From contig CABDVE010000001.1 in NCBI GenBank assembly GCA_901420285.1, forward strand, positions 1,364,001 through 1,428,000: DNA of 64,000 nt, given 5' to 3'. The notes under the pieces were generated by a model. That model made no database searches, had not been told where the DNA came from, and was given only the letters and a program-made list of their open reading frames with translations. The position numbers were made by a program, and so were the translations under genes. Below are positions 1 to 11,966 of the stretch, piece by piece; position 1 is the stretch's first letter; each line of letters begins with the position of its first letter. Source of the stretch: Stutzerimonas stutzeri. GTDB taxonomy: Bacteria; Pseudomonadota; Gammaproteobacteria; Enterobacterales; Pasteurellaceae.

Positions 1-312
1 TACGGCAGTACCAAAGCCTTTGTAAAACAGTTTAGTTTAAATCTGCGCGCCGATCTTGCCGGCACCCATATTCGCGTTTCTAATGTAGAGCCGGGCTTGT
101 GTGGCGGTACGGAATTTTCCAACGTGCGATTTAAAGGCGACGATGCCCGCGCGGCACAAGTGTATGAAAACGTGCAATATGTCACGCCGCAAGATATTGC
201 CAATATCGTCCTCTGGCTTAACCAACAACCGGAGCACGTGAATATTAACCGCATTGAAGTAATGCCGACGGCACAAACCTTTAACCCGTTAAAAGTGAGC
301 AAAAATGACTAA
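1..312 (+). CDS. ydfG: YdfG-like NADP-dependent 3-hydroxy acid dehydrogenase, 3' end only
   Basis: The gene is cut by the window edge; 103 C-terminal codons remain, in the frame ending at TAA 310-312. It opens with YGSTK, the catalytic YxxxK motif of short-chain dehydrogenases/reductases, then NVEPGLCGGTEFSNVRF, the substrate-loop stretch typical of YdfG/RutE. Family enzymes are cytosolic NADPH-dependent oxidoreductases acting on serine, 3-hydroxy acids or malonic semialdehyde. The last 8 bases overlap the start of the next gene, so the two are probably co-transcribed. The subfamily assignment rests on the C-terminal half only, because the Rossmann nucleotide-binding part is outside the window. 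Confidence 0.88.
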   Translation, partial: YGSTKAFVKQFSLNLRADLAGTHIRVSNVEPGLCGGTEFSNVRFKGDDARAAQVYENVQYVTPQDIANIVLWLNQQPEHVNINRIEVMPTAQTFNPLKVSKND

Positions 313-745
313 ACAATCCGGCAAACTTTCCCGCTTTTTAACTGAAATTACTGAGCCTTATTTGGCCTTTTTACGTGGGCTAACGCCTGCCTTGTTGTTT
401 TTTGTGCTGTATATGGTGATGACGGAATACATCAAAGATCCGGAATTTAGAAAAGAATTATTTTTCTATATTAATGAGCCCGATTTAATCGACATCGTCT
501 ATTATGTAATCCGTTGCTTTGTCGCCATTCCATTGTTAATTATGCTCTCCGCCTATTTATTGAGTTTGCGCAGTTTTTATCTGAAACAACAAAATATCCT
601 TGCCGAGATCGGTTTTAGCCCGATTACGACTTTTTTACTTTGGGCGATTTTTTGGTTAATTCAACTGATTTCAAGTGTATTTGTTGTACTATTCGCTGTC
701 ATAAATTTCTACAAAATCTACGACAGCCTGTTTTTAATGTCATAA
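305..745 (+). CDS. Small integral membrane protein of unknown function
   Basis: A 146-residue protein with about three hydrophobic segments: roughly residues 25-42 (LTPALLFFVLYMV), 64-85 (VIRCFVAIPLLIMLSAYLL) and 108-135 (FLLWAIFWLIQLISSVFVVLFAV). I do not recognise a characterised family. There is no signal peptide cleavage site or lipobox, so inner-membrane location is the simplest inference. It overlaps the upstream dehydrogenase by 8 bases and ends 9 bases before trpB, so it sits inside a compact cluster leading into trpBA. Nothing in the sequence links it to tryptophan synthesis. Confidence 0.75.
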   Translation: MTKQSGKLSRFLTEITEPYLAFLRGLTPALLFFVLYMVMTEYIKDPEFRKELFFYINEPDLIDIVYYVIRCFVAIPLLIMLSAYLLSLRSFYLKQQNILAEIGFSPITTFLLWAIFWLIQLISSVFVVLFAVINFYKIYDSLFLMS

Positions 746-754
746 GGAAAACTC

Positions 755-1948
755 ATGTCTGAAACGATTTTAAACCCTTATTTCGGCGAATTTGGTGGAA
801 TGTATGTACCGGAAATTTTAGTGCCGGTGTTGCAACAGCTGGAAAAAGCCTTTGTTGAAGCGAAAGACGATCCTGAATTTCAGCGCGAATTTCAGGATTT
901 ATTGAAAAATTATGCGGGCAGACCGACCGCACTTACCCTTTGCCGTAACCTAACAAAAGGCACAAAAGCCAAAATCTATTTAAAACGCGAAGATTTATTA
1001 CATGGCGGCGCCCATAAAACCAACCAAGTTTTAGGTCAGATTTTACTGGCAAAACGCATGGGCAAAACCCGCATTATTGCGGAAACCGGTGCGGGACAAC
1101 ACGGGGTGGCGACCGCACTTGCTTGCGCCATGTTGGATATGCCTTGCCGCGTTTATATGGGCGCGAAAGACGTGGAACGACAATCACCAAACGTCTTCCG
1201 TATGCGTTTAATGGGCGCGGAAGTGGTGCCGGTGGAAAAAGGCTCCTGTTCTTTGAAAGACGCCTGCTGTGAAGCCATGCGTGATTGGTCGGCAAACTAT
1301 GAAACGACCCATTATTTATTAGGTACGGCGGCAGGGCCACATCCGTTCCCGACGATTGTGCGTGAATTCCAAAAAATGATTGGTGAAGAAACTAAGCGTC
1401 AAATTTTGGAAAAAGAAGGTCGCTTGCCGGATGCCGTGATTGCGGCGGTAGGTGGCGGCTCAAATGCCATCGGTATGTTTACGGATTTCATTGATGAACC
1501 GAATGTGCGTTTAATTGGCGTAGAACCTGCCGGTAAAGGCATTGAAACGGGTGAACATGGTGCACCATTAGGGCATGCCAAAGTCGGCATTTATTTCGGC
1601 ATGAAATCGCCGTTAATGCAAACGGCAGACGGGCAAGTAGAAGAATCCTACTCGATTTCTGCCGGTCTTGACTTCCCTTCCGTCGGCCCGCAACACGCCT
1701 ATTTGCAAAGTATCGGACGCGCAGAATACCCGAGCATTACCGATGACGAAGCCCTAAGCGCGTTCCAAGAACTGGCGAAACATGAAGGCATTATTCCGGC
1801 GCTGGAAAGCTCCCACGCCCTTGCGCAAGCATTAAAAATGATCCGTCAAGAACCGAATAAAGAACAAATTTTAGTGGTGAATTTATCCGGTCGTGGTGAT
1901 AAAGACATTTTCACCGTTGATAAAATTTTAAATGAAAAAGGAATGTAA
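755..1948 (+). CDS. trpB: Tryptophan synthase beta subunit
   Basis: TrpB condenses indole with L-serine to give tryptophan, using PLP, in the cytosolic alpha2-beta2 complex with TrpA. The 397-residue length is normal. The start [16 protein letters not shown], the PLP-lysine motif HGGAHKTNQ around residues 82-90, and the phosphate-binding loop GGGSNAIG near 232-239 are all present. A ribosome site (AAGGAAAA) precedes the ATG. trpA follows after 2 bases. The other trp genes are not in the window, so trpBA is separated from the rest of the pathway or lies further upstream. Two canonical uptake sequences (ACCGCACTT at about 926 and 1112) lie within it. Confidence 0.98.
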   Translation: MSETILNPYFGEFGGMYVPEILVPVLQQLEKAFVEAKDDPEFQREFQDLLKNYAGRPTALTLCRNLTKGTKAKIYLKREDLLHGGAHKTNQVLGQILLAKRMGKTRIIAETGAGQHGVATALACAMLDMPCRVYMGAKDVERQSPNVFRMRLMGAEVVPVEKGSCSLKDACCEAMRDWSANYETTHYLLGTAAGPHPFPTIVREFQKMIGEETKRQILEKEGRLPDAVIAAVGGGSNAIGMFTDFIDEPNVRLIGVEPAGKGIETGEHGAPLGHAKVGIYFGMKSPLMQTADGQVEESYSISAGLDFPSVGPQHAYLQSIGRAEYPSITDDEALSAFQELAKHEGIIPALESSHALAQALKMIRQEPNKEQILVVNLSGRGDKDIFTVDKILNEKGM

Positions 1949-1950
1949 TC

Positions 1951-2769
1951 ATGAGCCGTTTTGAAACTACCTTTGCCCAATTAAGCGCGAAAAATGAAGG
2001 TGCATTTGTTCCTTTTGTAACCTTATGCGATCCGACTTTCGAGCGTTCTTTTGACATCATCTGCACTCTTGTGGATAACGGCGCGGACGCCTTGGAACTG
2101 GGTTTTCCGTTTTCCGATCCGCTATTGGACGGTCCGGTCATTCAAGCTGCCAATAATCGTGCGTTAAATGCCGGTCACAGCACCGAAGACAGCTTCAAAT
2201 TGCTGGAAAAAGTGCGGTCGAAATATCCGGAGATTCCGATCAGCTTGTTACTTTGCGCTAATTTGATTTTTGCCAAGGACTTGGATAATTTCTATCAACG
2301 TTGTGCCGAGGTTGGCGTGGATGCGGTGTTGGTTGCCGATATTCCGTTGTTGGCAAAAGACGATTACGTTGCCGCAGCCAAAAGACATGGCATTCAGCCC
2401 GTCTTTATTTGTCCACCGAATGCGGATGAAAAAACCGTTCAAGGCGTGGCGCAAAGCAGCGAAGGCTATACTTATCTGGTTTCTCGTGCCGGCGTCACCA
2501 GTGCGGAAAACCAAAGCCATGCAGCGAATTTGGATACGCTCGTAGAACAATTAAAAGCGCATAATGCGCCCCCTATTCTACAAGGCTTTGGTATTGCACA
2601 GCCTGCGCAAGTAAAAGAAGCGTTACAGCTTGGCGCAGCAGGCGCAATTTCCGGTTCGGCAACGGTGAAAATCATTGAACGGAATTTAGATAATCACGCT
2701 CAATGTTTGAATGAACTGGGCGAATTCGTACGCAAAATGAAAGCAGCGACGACATGCTCAAATTCATAA
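1951..2769 (+). CDS. trpA: Tryptophan synthase alpha subunit
   Basis: TrpA cleaves indole-3-glycerol phosphate to indole and glyceraldehyde 3-phosphate and channels indole to TrpB. At 272 residues it is close to the usual 268. The catalytic Glu lies in [16 protein letters not shown] (about residues 47-62) and the catalytic Asp in VLVADIPL; the phosphate-binding loop [10 protein letters not shown] and [11 protein letters not shown] lie near the C-terminus. It starts 2 bases after trpB, which fits translational coupling. A canonical uptake sequence occurs at 2210-2218. An inverted repeat of the dispersed motif follows and probably ends the transcript. Confidence 0.98.
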   Translation: MSRFETTFAQLSAKNEGAFVPFVTLCDPTFERSFDIICTLVDNGADALELGFPFSDPLLDGPVIQAANNRALNAGHSTEDSFKLLEKVRSKYPEIPISLLLCANLIFAKDLDNFYQRCAEVGVDAVLVADIPLLAKDDYVAAAKRHGIQPVFICPPNADEKTVQGVAQSSEGYTYLVSRAGVTSAENQSHAANLDTLVEQLKAHNAPPILQGFGIAQPAQVKEALQLGAAGAISGSATVKIIERNLDNHAQCLNELGEFVRKMKAATTCSNS

Positions 2770-2865
2770 AAATCAACTATATCGCAAATGTACGAAATAA
2801 TTGTTGTCGAAGTACTTGCTGCCTCTATCGATAAACAATAATTTCAACTTTAGCCGGTCTGATCT

Positions 2866-2909
2866 AAAAACAGCACCGCATTGAAATTGTTTCAATGCGG
2901 TGCTGTTTT
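2866..2909 (+). terminator. Inverted dispersed-motif terminator after trpA
   Basis: AAAACAGCACCGCATTGAAA and its complement TTTCAATGCGGTGCTGTTTT face each other across a short loop, giving a strong hairpin followed by a T run. It lies 96 bases after trpA and is one of the inverted pairs of the CAATGCGGTGCT motif in this window. Confidence 0.8.
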
Positions 2910-2952
2910 GTGAGAACAATGTCATCTTTATGTATGACGTATGACGCTGTTT

Positions 2953-2980
2953 CAAAAAAATACCCGCATTTTCATGCGGG
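2953..2980 (-). terminator. Terminator after sspB
   Basis: On the minus strand CCCGCATGAAAATGCGGG forms a 7-bp stem with a GAAA-type loop and is followed by TATTTTTTT. It lies just downstream of the sspB stop codon. Confidence 0.85.
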
Positions 2981-3010
2981 CAATGTTATATCAATTTTAA
3001 ATCAAATCGC

Positions 3011-3460
3011 TTAATCGACGATGCGCAAATGAGACGACTTAGGCGCTGTTTTCTTGTTAGATGTTTTTGGTTTATTCACCGCTTCAGTAAAGTCATTGGG
3101 TTGATCTATATCCGGCTCGCTATTTAATTCGTCGTAAATTGCTTCCGGCTCAAACATAACCCCATCGCCATTCTCGCGGGCATAAATCGCAAGCGCTGCA
3201 CCCATCGGGATATAAAGTTCACGCGAAACACCTTTAAAACGAGCATTAAACTGAATGAAATCGTTCGCCAATTGTAAATTGCCGGTGGCGTGAGCGGATA
3301 AATTGAGTACAATTTGGCCGTCTTTTACGTACTCAAGTGGCACATCGACCCCCCAATATGTCGCATCTACGACTAAATATGGAGTGAAATTGTTATCCAC
3401 TAACCAATCGTAATAAGCGCGCAATAAATACGGGCGCTTAGGAGAAGATTTATATTCCAT
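3011..3460 (-). CDS. sspB: ClpXP adaptor / stringent starvation protein B
   Basis: SspB binds the ssrA tag of trans-translated proteins and delivers them to ClpXP. The 149-residue protein shows the family core: RPYLLRAYYDWLVDNNFTPYL at the start, VVDATYWGVDVP and the Sm-like barrel segment around VLNLSAHATGNLQL. A low-complexity linker follows, then a C-terminal SHLRIVD tail, which corresponds to the ClpX-binding peptide of the family. Its ATG overlaps the sspA stop by one base (TAATG), so the two are translationally coupled. A terminator follows. Confidence 0.97.
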   Translation of the reverse strand: MEYKSSPKRPYLLRAYYDWLVDNNFTPYLVVDATYWGVDVPLEYVKDGQIVLNLSAHATGNLQLANDFIQFNARFKGVSRELYIPMGAALAIYARENGDGVMFEPEAIYDELNSEPDIDQPNDFTEAVNKPKTSNKKTAPKSSHLRIVD

Positions 3461-4098
3461 TATTTATCGTCCATTAGATTTTTCGGCGCCACTTCGCCTA
3501 CAGATTGTAAGAATGAATCACGGCTAAATACGCGATCCATGTAACTCTTTAATGCCTTGCTACCGGCACCGGTGAACTCTACGCCAAATTGTTTTAATTT
3601 CCATAGCAACGGTGCCACGTAGCAATCGACAAGACTAAACTCTTCGCTCATAAAATAGGGCATTTGTTGGAAAATAGGTGAAACGGCCAGTAATTCTTCC
3701 TTTAATTGTTTTAAGGCTTCCGCACGTTCCGCGTCATTTCCTTTTTCCGCTTTCGCCAATGCAGGATACCAATCTTGTTCAATTCGTAGCATTAAAAGAC
3801 GGCTTTTACCACGGGTAATAGGATAAACCGGCATAAGCGGAGGGTGTGGAAAACGTTCGTCAAGGTATTCCATAATAATTCGTGAGCTGAATAACACCAA
3901 ATCACGATCGACTAATGTCGGCAACGAACCGTAAGGATTTAGTTCCATTAAATCTTCTGATAGCGCATGTGGATCAACCTCTTCATTCTCATAAGCCACG
4001 CCCTTCTCAGCCAATACGATTTTCACTTGATGACTGTAAATATCATCTTTATTTGAAAAAAGTGTCATGACGGAACGTTTACTTGATGCATTGGACAT
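3460..4098 (-). CDS. sspA: Stringent starvation protein A, RNA polymerase-associated
   Basis: SspA has a glutathione-S-transferase fold without that activity; in enterobacteria it binds RNA polymerase and affects stationary-phase and acid-stress transcription. The 212 residues carry a thioredoxin-like N-terminal part (VMTLFSNKDDIYSHQVKIVLAEKGV, with NPYGSLPTLVDRDLVLFSSRIIMEYLDERFPHPPLMP cut here into several motifs) and an all-helical C-terminal part. The surface PHP turn of SspA is present in FPHPPLMP. It heads the sspA-sspB pair; ribosomal genes rplM-rpsI lie upstream on the same strand, the usual Pasteurellaceae and enterobacterial order. Confidence 0.96.
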   Translation of the reverse strand: MSNASSKRSVMTLFSNKDDIYSHQVKIVLAEKGVAYENEEVDPHALSEDLMELNPYGSLPTLVDRDLVLFSSRIIMEYLDERFPHPPLMPVYPITRGKSRLLMLRIEQDWYPALAKAEKGNDAERAEALKQLKEELLAVSPIFQQMPYFMSEEFSLVDCYVAPLLWKLKQFGVEFTGAGSKALKSYMDRVFSRDSFLQSVGEVAPKNLMDDK

Positions 4099-4246
4099 TG
4101 ATTCCTCCGAAGATCCAAATTAGGTATAGATGTTATAAAACGGTTGGGCATTCTAACACAAAGCGCGACAAAAGCGTTAATAGAATATTATTTTCTCTTT
4201 AGATTCAGTAAGTTATAAAAATTTTGAGATTTCTGAAAACATAAAA

Positions 4247-4273
4247 AAAAGCAGAGATTGCTCTCTGCTTTTT
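4247..4273 (-). terminator. Terminator after rpsI
   Basis: AGCAGAG and CTCTGCT form a stem across a short loop, with an A run on one side and T run on the other, 18 bases downstream of the rpsI stop. The minus-strand read-out ends in a run of T. It separates rplM-rpsI from sspAB. Confidence 0.85.
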
Positions 4274-4290
4274 GTAAAAACGTATAAAAA

Positions 4291-4683
4291 TTAACGTTTG
4301 GAGTATTGTGGACGACGACGTGCTTTGTGTAAACCCACTTTTTTACGTTCAACGCGACGTGCGTCACGAGTCACGAAGCCTGCTGCACGAAGTGCCGGGC
4401 GTAGGGTTTCATCGTATTCCATCAATGCACGGGTAATACCATGACGGATTGCACCCGCTTGACCGGAAATACCACCACCTTTAACAGTGATGTATAGATC
4501 TAATTTATCAGTTAATTCAACCAACTCTAATGGTTGACGTACGATCATACGAGAAGTCTCACGACCAAAATATACGTCTAATTCACGTTGGTTGATAGTG
4601 ATCTTACCATTGCCCGGTTTGATAAATACACGAGCTGAAGAGCTTTTGCGGCGACCTGTGCCGTAGTTTTGATTCTCTGCCAT
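4291..4683 (-). CDS. rpsI: 30S ribosomal protein S9
   Basis: S9 is a small-subunit protein whose C-terminal tail reaches the P-site tRNA. The 130 residues match the family length. The N-terminal [15 protein letters not shown], the central [19 protein letters not shown], and the basic tail ending RRRPQYSKR with the invariant final Lys-Arg are all visible. It lies 17 bases after rplM in the conserved L13-S9 operon. Confidence 0.99.
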   Translation of the reverse strand: MAENQNYGTGRRKSSSARVFIKPGNGKITINQRELDVYFGRETSRMIVRQPLELVELTDKLDLYITVKGGGISGQAGAIRHGITRALMEYDETLRPALRAAGFVTRDARRVERKKVGLHKARRRPQYSKR

Positions 4684-4700
4684 ATCCTAAAACCTCGTGA

Positions 4701-5291
<591 letters not shown>

Positions 5292-5379
5292 TTTTTTGCC
5301 CAAATTTTTCAACATTTGTCTCGTATCAAAAAGTATGATTGGAATTAATACTATAAATGAATTTATTCAAATTGACTGA

Positions 5380-6318
<939 letters not shown>

Positions 6319-6403
6319 TTATTTTTAAACATTTTTCTTAAAATAAACGTGCGATAAATTTTCGGAATTATATCGCGGTTGGAAAAAGCTAAAATGACCT
6401 CAA

Positions 6404-6447
6404 AAAATAGCACCGCATTGAAACTCACTTCAATGCGGTGCTATTTT
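6404..6447. terminator. Shared metF/topA terminator made of an inverted dispersed motif
   Basis: AAAATAGCACCGCATTGAA and TTCAATGCGGTGCTATTTT form an almost perfect hairpin with flanking A and T runs, between convergent metF and topA. The symmetry lets it work in both directions. Confidence 0.85.
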
Positions 6448-6456
6448 CATCTTCCA

Positions 6457-9063
6457 CTATTTTTTCCGTTCAACCCATTTTCCGTCCAAAAAATCCACAA
6501 TCCATTTAGTAGCCTTGCCGTCTTTTTCAGAAGTTACATATTGCTTTTTCTCTTTGCGACTGAAACGAATAATAGCTTCGTTGCCTTCCGGATCTTGTTG
6601 TGGCGCATCAGCTAAATACATTAATTTTTCCGGTAAACGCGCGCGATATTTGGCCAATTCCACCACTTTTGCCGGACGGGTTTCGCGCGATTTCGGGAAA
6701 TTATGGGCAGACATAAATACGCCGCTGGCGCCATCGCGCAGTACGAAATAGGCATCGGATTTTTCACATTTAAGTTCTGGGAAGTGTACCGGCTCTTCTT
6801 TTGGCGGCGCCACTTCACCGTTTTTCAAAATTTTGCGCGTGTTGTCACAGCTAGTACAGGCCATGTATTTGCCGAAGCGACCGAGTTTTAAGTGCATATC
6901 CGCACCGCATTTATCGCATTCCACAACCGGACCATCGTACCCCTTAATTTTGAAAGAACCTTGCTCCACCAAATAACCATCGCAATTTGGATTGTTCCCG
7001 CAAATATGAATTTTACGATGTGCGTCAATCACATAGCTATCCATTGCCGTGCCGCATTTCGGGCAACGTTTACGTTCCATTAAAGCTTTGGTTTCGGAGG
7101 AATCATCCAATACATTCAACAATTCCGCTTCCGGAATTAAATTAACGGTAGTTTTACAGCGTTCTTTCGGCGGTAAGGCATAGCCGGTGCAGCCCAAAAA
7201 TACACCGGTACTTGCAGTACGAATCGCCATATTTCTAGCGCAAGTCGGACATTTAATATCAGTTTCTACCAAACTGTTAGGACGCATTCCGCCTTCTAGC
7301 TCATTGAGTTCCGCAGTGGATAATTGTTGTGAGAAATCTTTAAAGAATTGATTAAGTTCCGCTTTCCAATTCATCGAACCTGATGCAATTTTATCAAGCG
7401 CATCTTCCATATTTGCAGTGAAATCGTAATTCATTAAGTCGCTGAAAGATTCGTTTAATCGATCAGTAACGATTTCGCCCATTTTTTCTGCATAAAAACG
7501 ACGATTTTCCGTCCGCACATAACCGCGCTCTTGAATGGTGGAAATAATCGCCGCATAAGTCGAAGGTCGGCCGATACCGCGTTTCTCAAGCTCTTTCACC
7601 AGTGCCGCTTCGGTAAAACGTGCAGGTGGTTTCGTGAAATGTTGGCTCGGTTGCACTTCTTTTAAGACAAGTTTTTCGGTAACGGCTACCGCAGGTAATT
7701 CCTGATCTTCCGGACTTTTACCCATTTGCGGTAGCACTTTCGTCCAACCGTCAAAACGTAAAATTCTACCTTTAGCCTTTAAATCATAATCACCCGCTTT
7801 CACACTTAAGGTCGTGCTGTCATATTGCGCCGGCGGCATTTGACAAGCCAAGAATTGACGCCAAATCAAATCGTAAAGGCGCACCGCATCTTTTTCCATG
7901 CCTTCTAAATGTTCCGGCAAGGTACGCACATCAGACGGACGAATGGCTTCGTGTGCTTCTTGCGCATTTTCTTTACTGGAATAAAAATTCGGTTTTGCCG
8001 GTAAATATTGTGCACCGAAGTGCTTTTCAATATAGCTGCGCGCCATATTTAATGCGTCTTGGCTTAAATTGGTCGAGTCCGTACGCATATAAGTAATGTA
8101 GCCTGCTTCGTACAAACGCTGCGCTAACATCATGGTTTTTTTCACGCCAAAACTTAAACGTGTACTGGCAGTTTGTTGCAATGTTGAGGTAATAAATGGT
8201 GCGCGCGGACGCGAGCTGGTCGGTTTGGTCTCTAAATTTGTGACAACGTAATCGGCAACATTTAAAAAATCTACGGCACTTTGGGCTTCTTGTTGATTTT
8301 TTGGATCAAATTTTTTGCCTTTATACTCCGCTACATCCAAGCGAATTACTTGTTTGCCGGCGGTTTGCGTCAGTACGGCTACTTCCCAATATTCTTCCGG
8401 TTGAAACGCTTTAATTTCACGTTCGCGTTCCACTAAAAGTTTCACCGCAACAGATTGCACGCGACCGGCGGAAAGCCCCCGCGCCACTTTTTTCCAAAGC
8501 AATGGTGACACCATAAAACCGACCACGCGGTCTAAAAAACGACGGGTTTGTTGTGCGTTTACGCGATCCATATTGATATGTTCGGGATGCTCAAAGGCTT
8601 GTTTAATCGCGTTTTTAGTAATTTCGTTAAATACCACACGACTAAAACGCGCCTCATCGCCGCCAATGACTTCTCGCAAATGCCACGCAATAGCTTCTCC
8701 TTCTCTATCCAAGTCGGTGGCGAGATAAATATGATCAACTTTTTTTGCAAGCGATTTTAATTCGGCGACAACTTTTTCTTTACCGGGCAAAATTTGATAA
8801 TTCGCTTGCCAGTCGTGATAAGGATCAATGCCCATGCGCTTCACCAAAGCGCTACGTTCTTTTTCCGCTTTTACTTTGGCTTTTTGTTCCGCATCCATAC
8901 CTTTCGTTGAAATCGGTTTAGCTTTTTCGCCGGTGCTTGAGCCCACCGTCGGCAAATCGCGAATATGCCCCACGCTGGATTTCACCACGTATTGATTGCC
9001 TAAATATTTATTAATGGTTTTCGCCTTAGCCGGCGACTCCACAATCACCAAAGATTTACTCAT
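6457..9063 (-). CDS. topA: DNA topoisomerase I
   Basis: TopA is the type IA enzyme that relaxes negative supercoils by single-strand passage. The 868 residues include the N-terminal Toprim domain ([19 protein letters not shown], with the acidic [13 protein letters not shown] motif), the active-site tyrosine in [11 protein letters not shown] near residue 323, and the GIGRPSTYA motif. The C-terminal part carries several four-cysteine zinc ribbons (CPTCARNM...[12 protein letters not shown]...[18 protein letters not shown]...CTSC). The length and zinc-ribbon tail match the gamma-proteobacterial enzyme. Confidence 0.98.
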   Translation of the reverse strand: MSKSLVIVESPAKAKTINKYLGNQYVVKSSVGHIRDLPTVGSSTGEKAKPISTKGMDAEQKAKVKAEKERSALVKRMGIDPYHDWQANYQILPGKEKVVAELKSLAKKVDHIYLATDLDREGEAIAWHLREVIGGDEARFSRVVFNEITKNAIKQAFEHPEHINMDRVNAQQTRRFLDRVVGFMVSPLLWKKVARGLSAGRVQSVAVKLLVEREREIKAFQPEEYWEVAVLTQTAGKQVIRLDVAEYKGKKFDPKNQQEAQSAVDFLNVADYVVTNLETKPTSSRPRAPFITSTLQQTASTRLSFGVKKTMMLAQRLYEAGYITYMRTDSTNLSQDALNMARSYIEKHFGAQYLPAKPNFYSSKENAQEAHEAIRPSDVRTLPEHLEGMEKDAVRLYDLIWRQFLACQMPPAQYDSTTLSVKAGDYDLKAKGRILRFDGWTKVLPQMGKSPEDQELPAVAVTEKLVLKEVQPSQHFTKPPARFTEAALVKELEKRGIGRPSTYAAIISTIQERGYVRTENRRFYAEKMGEIVTDRLNESFSDLMNYDFTANMEDALDKIASGSMNWKAELNQFFKDFSQQLSTAELNELEGGMRPNSLVETDIKCPTCARNMAIRTASTGVFLGCTGYALPPKERCKTTVNLIPEAELLNVLDDSSETKALMERKRCPKCGTAMDSYVIDAHRKIHICGNNPNCDGYLVEQGSFKIKGYDGPVVECDKCGADMHLKLGRFGKYMACTSCDNTRKILKNGEVAPPKEEPVHFPELKCEKSDAYFVLRDGASGVFMSAHNFPKSRETRPAKVVELAKYRARLPEKLMYLADAPQQDPEGNEAIIRFSRKEKKQYVTSEKDGKATKWIVDFLDGKWVERKK

Positions 9064-9220
9064 TTGATTACCTAAATTTGCTGGAATTCGTAAAATCGGC
9101 GGTATAGTGCAAACTTATGTTGCCAAAATCAAGTATTTTTTCAAAAAAGGGAACAAATGGATAAACTGAAGGTGATCGCGACTTTTTTATTTTTCTCTTT
9201 TAAAAGTGGAAGATCAAAAT

Positions 9221-9265
9221 AGCACCGCATTGAAAGCTTGTCGGACAAGGCTCCAATGCGGTGCT
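9221..9265. repeat. 45-bp palindromic dispersed-motif element, probable smrB terminator
   Basis: The arms are AGCACCGCATTGAAAGCTTG and a near-perfect complement ending CAATGCGGTGCT, with a TCGGA loop. It is almost identical to the element at 37195-37239, and a third relative lies at 62571-62616. It is downstream of smrB, with ATTTT after the stem on the minus strand. Confidence 0.75.
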
Positions 9266-9294
9266 CTCAGCGAAACACAATATCAAAAACCCAA

Positions 9295-9798
9295 TTACAC
9301 ATCCAACAAAATCAACATCGCCGCTTCCCCGCCCCATTCTTTCGGCGCTTGGTGCAATGCGCGCACTTTCGGGTGTTGCACTAGCCAAAATGGAATTTGT
9401 TTTTTCAGCGTAAAAGTGCCGTAGCCAGTCATAATACTGGCGCAATCGACACGTTCTTTTTCACAAGCCAAAAGCAAAGCAGCCAGTTCCATTTTCGCTT
9501 GCTCGCGCGTCAAGCCGTGCAAATCCAAAAATAGCTCCGGTGAAAAATCGCCGCGACGTAACTGTTTAAGCAAATGGGAATCTTCCCCCTCACGCAAATA
9601 TTTCACAATGCCGTCGCGTTCATTGAGCAGCGGCTCGTATTCGTCGGAAAAATAAAATAAGGTGTCCGTTTTTTCACGCAGCTCGCGCAAATCGGATTTT
9701 TTCCGCGCATTCCTTGAATGCGGTGCTATTACGGTATCTTGCTTAATCGGTTTAATGTCTTTCGTTTCAGCACGAAACAACTCGAATTCCTCTTGCAT
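9295..9798 (-). CDS. smrB: SmrB-like ribosome rescue endonuclease
   Basis: SmrB is an Smr-domain nuclease that cleaves mRNA between collided ribosomes. I chose the ATG at 9798 (MQEEFELFRAE), giving 167 residues, because the longer reading overlaps prmB and adds a tail unlike the family; E. coli SmrB has 183. The N-terminal IKQDTVI matches the family's conserved segment. The Smr domain covers about residues 80-167 with the DLHGLT motif (DxH catalytic element) and the QAPKEWGG segment. The usual HGxG loop reads TGYG (IMTGYGTFTLKK), so both histidines known from E. coli are replaced. One dispersed motif lies inside at 9716-9730. Confidence 0.88.
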   Translation of the reverse strand: MQEEFELFRAETKDIKPIKQDTVIAPHSRNARKKSDLRELREKTDTLFYFSDEYEPLLNERDGIVKYLREGEDSHLLKQLRRGDFSPELFLDLHGLTREQAKMELAALLLACEKERVDCASIMTGYGTFTLKKQIPFWLVQHPKVRALHQAPKEWGGEAAMLILLDV

Positions 9799-9894
9799 AT
9801 TTTTCTCGCTAACTTCAAATTTTGCGTATCTTATCATAGTTACCAGCGGCCTTTTGTGGTATAACCCTGCGCAAATTTTTTCACGAGGAAAAAA

Positions 9895-10839
9895 ATGGAA
9901 ATCGCACACAATCAAGAATTAGTCGCCACCATTTTAGCCGATAAGGTGGCGCACGAACTGCACAGCATTCAAGATTTTTTACGTTGGACCTATAGCGTAT
10001 TTAATCGCGCCGACATTTACTACGGCCAAGGTTATGACAATGCGTGGGACGAAAGCCTTCAATTGGTACTCGGCGGACTTCAATTGCCACTTGATTTACC
10101 GACAGAATTATTCCAAAGCCGTTTAACCCCTTCCGAAAAAGAAACCCTTGTTCAATTGGTTTTGGCGCGCATTCAACAACGCGTACCGGTGGCCTATCTC
10201 ACTAACAGCGCGTGGTTTTGCGGCCATGAGTTTTATGTGGATGAACGCACGATTATTCCTCGTTCGCCGATTAGTGCGCTCATTCAAGACCGCTTTGAAG
10301 GCTTGTTGGATGCGGTGCCGCAACGCATTCTCGATCTTTGTACCGGCGGCGGCTGTATTGCAATCGCTTGCGCTTATGCCTTTCCTGAAGCAGAAGTGGA
10401 CGCAGTGGATTTATCTTTTGATGCACTTAATGTTGCGGAAATTAATATTGAGCGTCATCAATTGGCGCATCGCGTATTTCCGATTCAATCGGATTTATTT
10501 GCAAACATAGCGGGGCAAAAATACGATTTAATCGTCACCAACCCGCCTTATGTAGATGAGGAAGATCTCGCCGAGATGCCGGAAGAATTTCATTTTGAAC
10601 CTGAACTGGCACTGGGTTCCGGCATGGACGGTTTAGACATTACCAAACAAATTCTTAAACAAGCACCGAATTATTTAACCGAAAACGGCCTGTTGGTTTG
10701 CGAAGTGGGCAACAGCATGGTCAGTCTGATAGAACAATATCCGGAGGTTCCTTTCGAATGGGTTGAATTGAAAAACGGTGGTTTGGGCGTTTTCGCGCTG
10801 CGCTATAAAGAATTGGTGAAATATCACTATTTGTTTTAA
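9895..10839 (+). CDS. prmB: Ribosomal protein L3 N5-glutamine methyltransferase
   Basis: PrmB methylates a conserved glutamine of L3 with S-adenosylmethionine and helps 50S assembly. The 314 residues show the SAM site [14 protein letters not shown] (about residues 145-158) and the catalytic NPPY ([12 protein letters not shown], about 213-224) that binds the substrate glutamine. [21 protein letters not shown] separates PrmB from PrmC/HemK. It is divergent from smrB with a 96-base gap, and GAGGAAAAAA provides the ribosome site. Confidence 0.96.
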   Translation: MEIAHNQELVATILADKVAHELHSIQDFLRWTYSVFNRADIYYGQGYDNAWDESLQLVLGGLQLPLDLPTELFQSRLTPSEKETLVQLVLARIQQRVPVAYLTNSAWFCGHEFYVDERTIIPRSPISALIQDRFEGLLDAVPQRILDLCTGGGCIAIACAYAFPEAEVDAVDLSFDALNVAEINIERHQLAHRVFPIQSDLFANIAGQKYDLIVTNPPYVDEEDLAEMPEEFHFEPELALGSGMDGLDITKQILKQAPNYLTENGLLVCEVGNSMVSLIEQYPEVPFEWVELKNGGLGVFALRYKELVKYHYLF

Positions 10840-10876
10840 AAACGGTGGCAACATTATCTAAAACGAGCTGCCGAAA

Positions 10877-10916
10877 CAGCACCGCATTGAAGTCTTAAAA
10901 TAGCACCGCATTGAAA
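10877..10916. repeat. Two direct copies of the dispersed motif
   Basis: CAGCACCGCATTGAA at 10877-10891 and AAAATAGCACCGCATTGAAA at 10897-10916, in the same orientation, between prmB and cysB. Confidence 0.9.
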
Positions 10917-10930
10917 TACGGCAGACCAAA

Positions 10931-10977
10931 CAAAAGGGGCGATTGAAATTTTTAATGAATTTCAATCGCCCTTTGTT
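10931..10977. terminator. Bidirectional prmB/cysB terminator
   Basis: GGGCGATTGAAATT (10937-10950) and AATTTCAATCGCCC (10958-10971) form a perfect 14-bp stem with a 7-base loop, followed by TTTGTTT on plus and CTTTTGTTT on minus. It lies between convergent prmB and cysB. Confidence 0.85.
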
Positions 10978-10985
10978 TATCGGCC

Positions 10986-11966
<981 letters not shown>

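Noticed and set aside
1074-1590. Antisense reading frames inside trpB
   Set aside because: Shadows of trpB with no start signal or recognisable protein.
9799-9915. Longer SmrB start at 9915
   Set aside because: It overlaps the divergent prmB start and promoter; 9798 fits family length.
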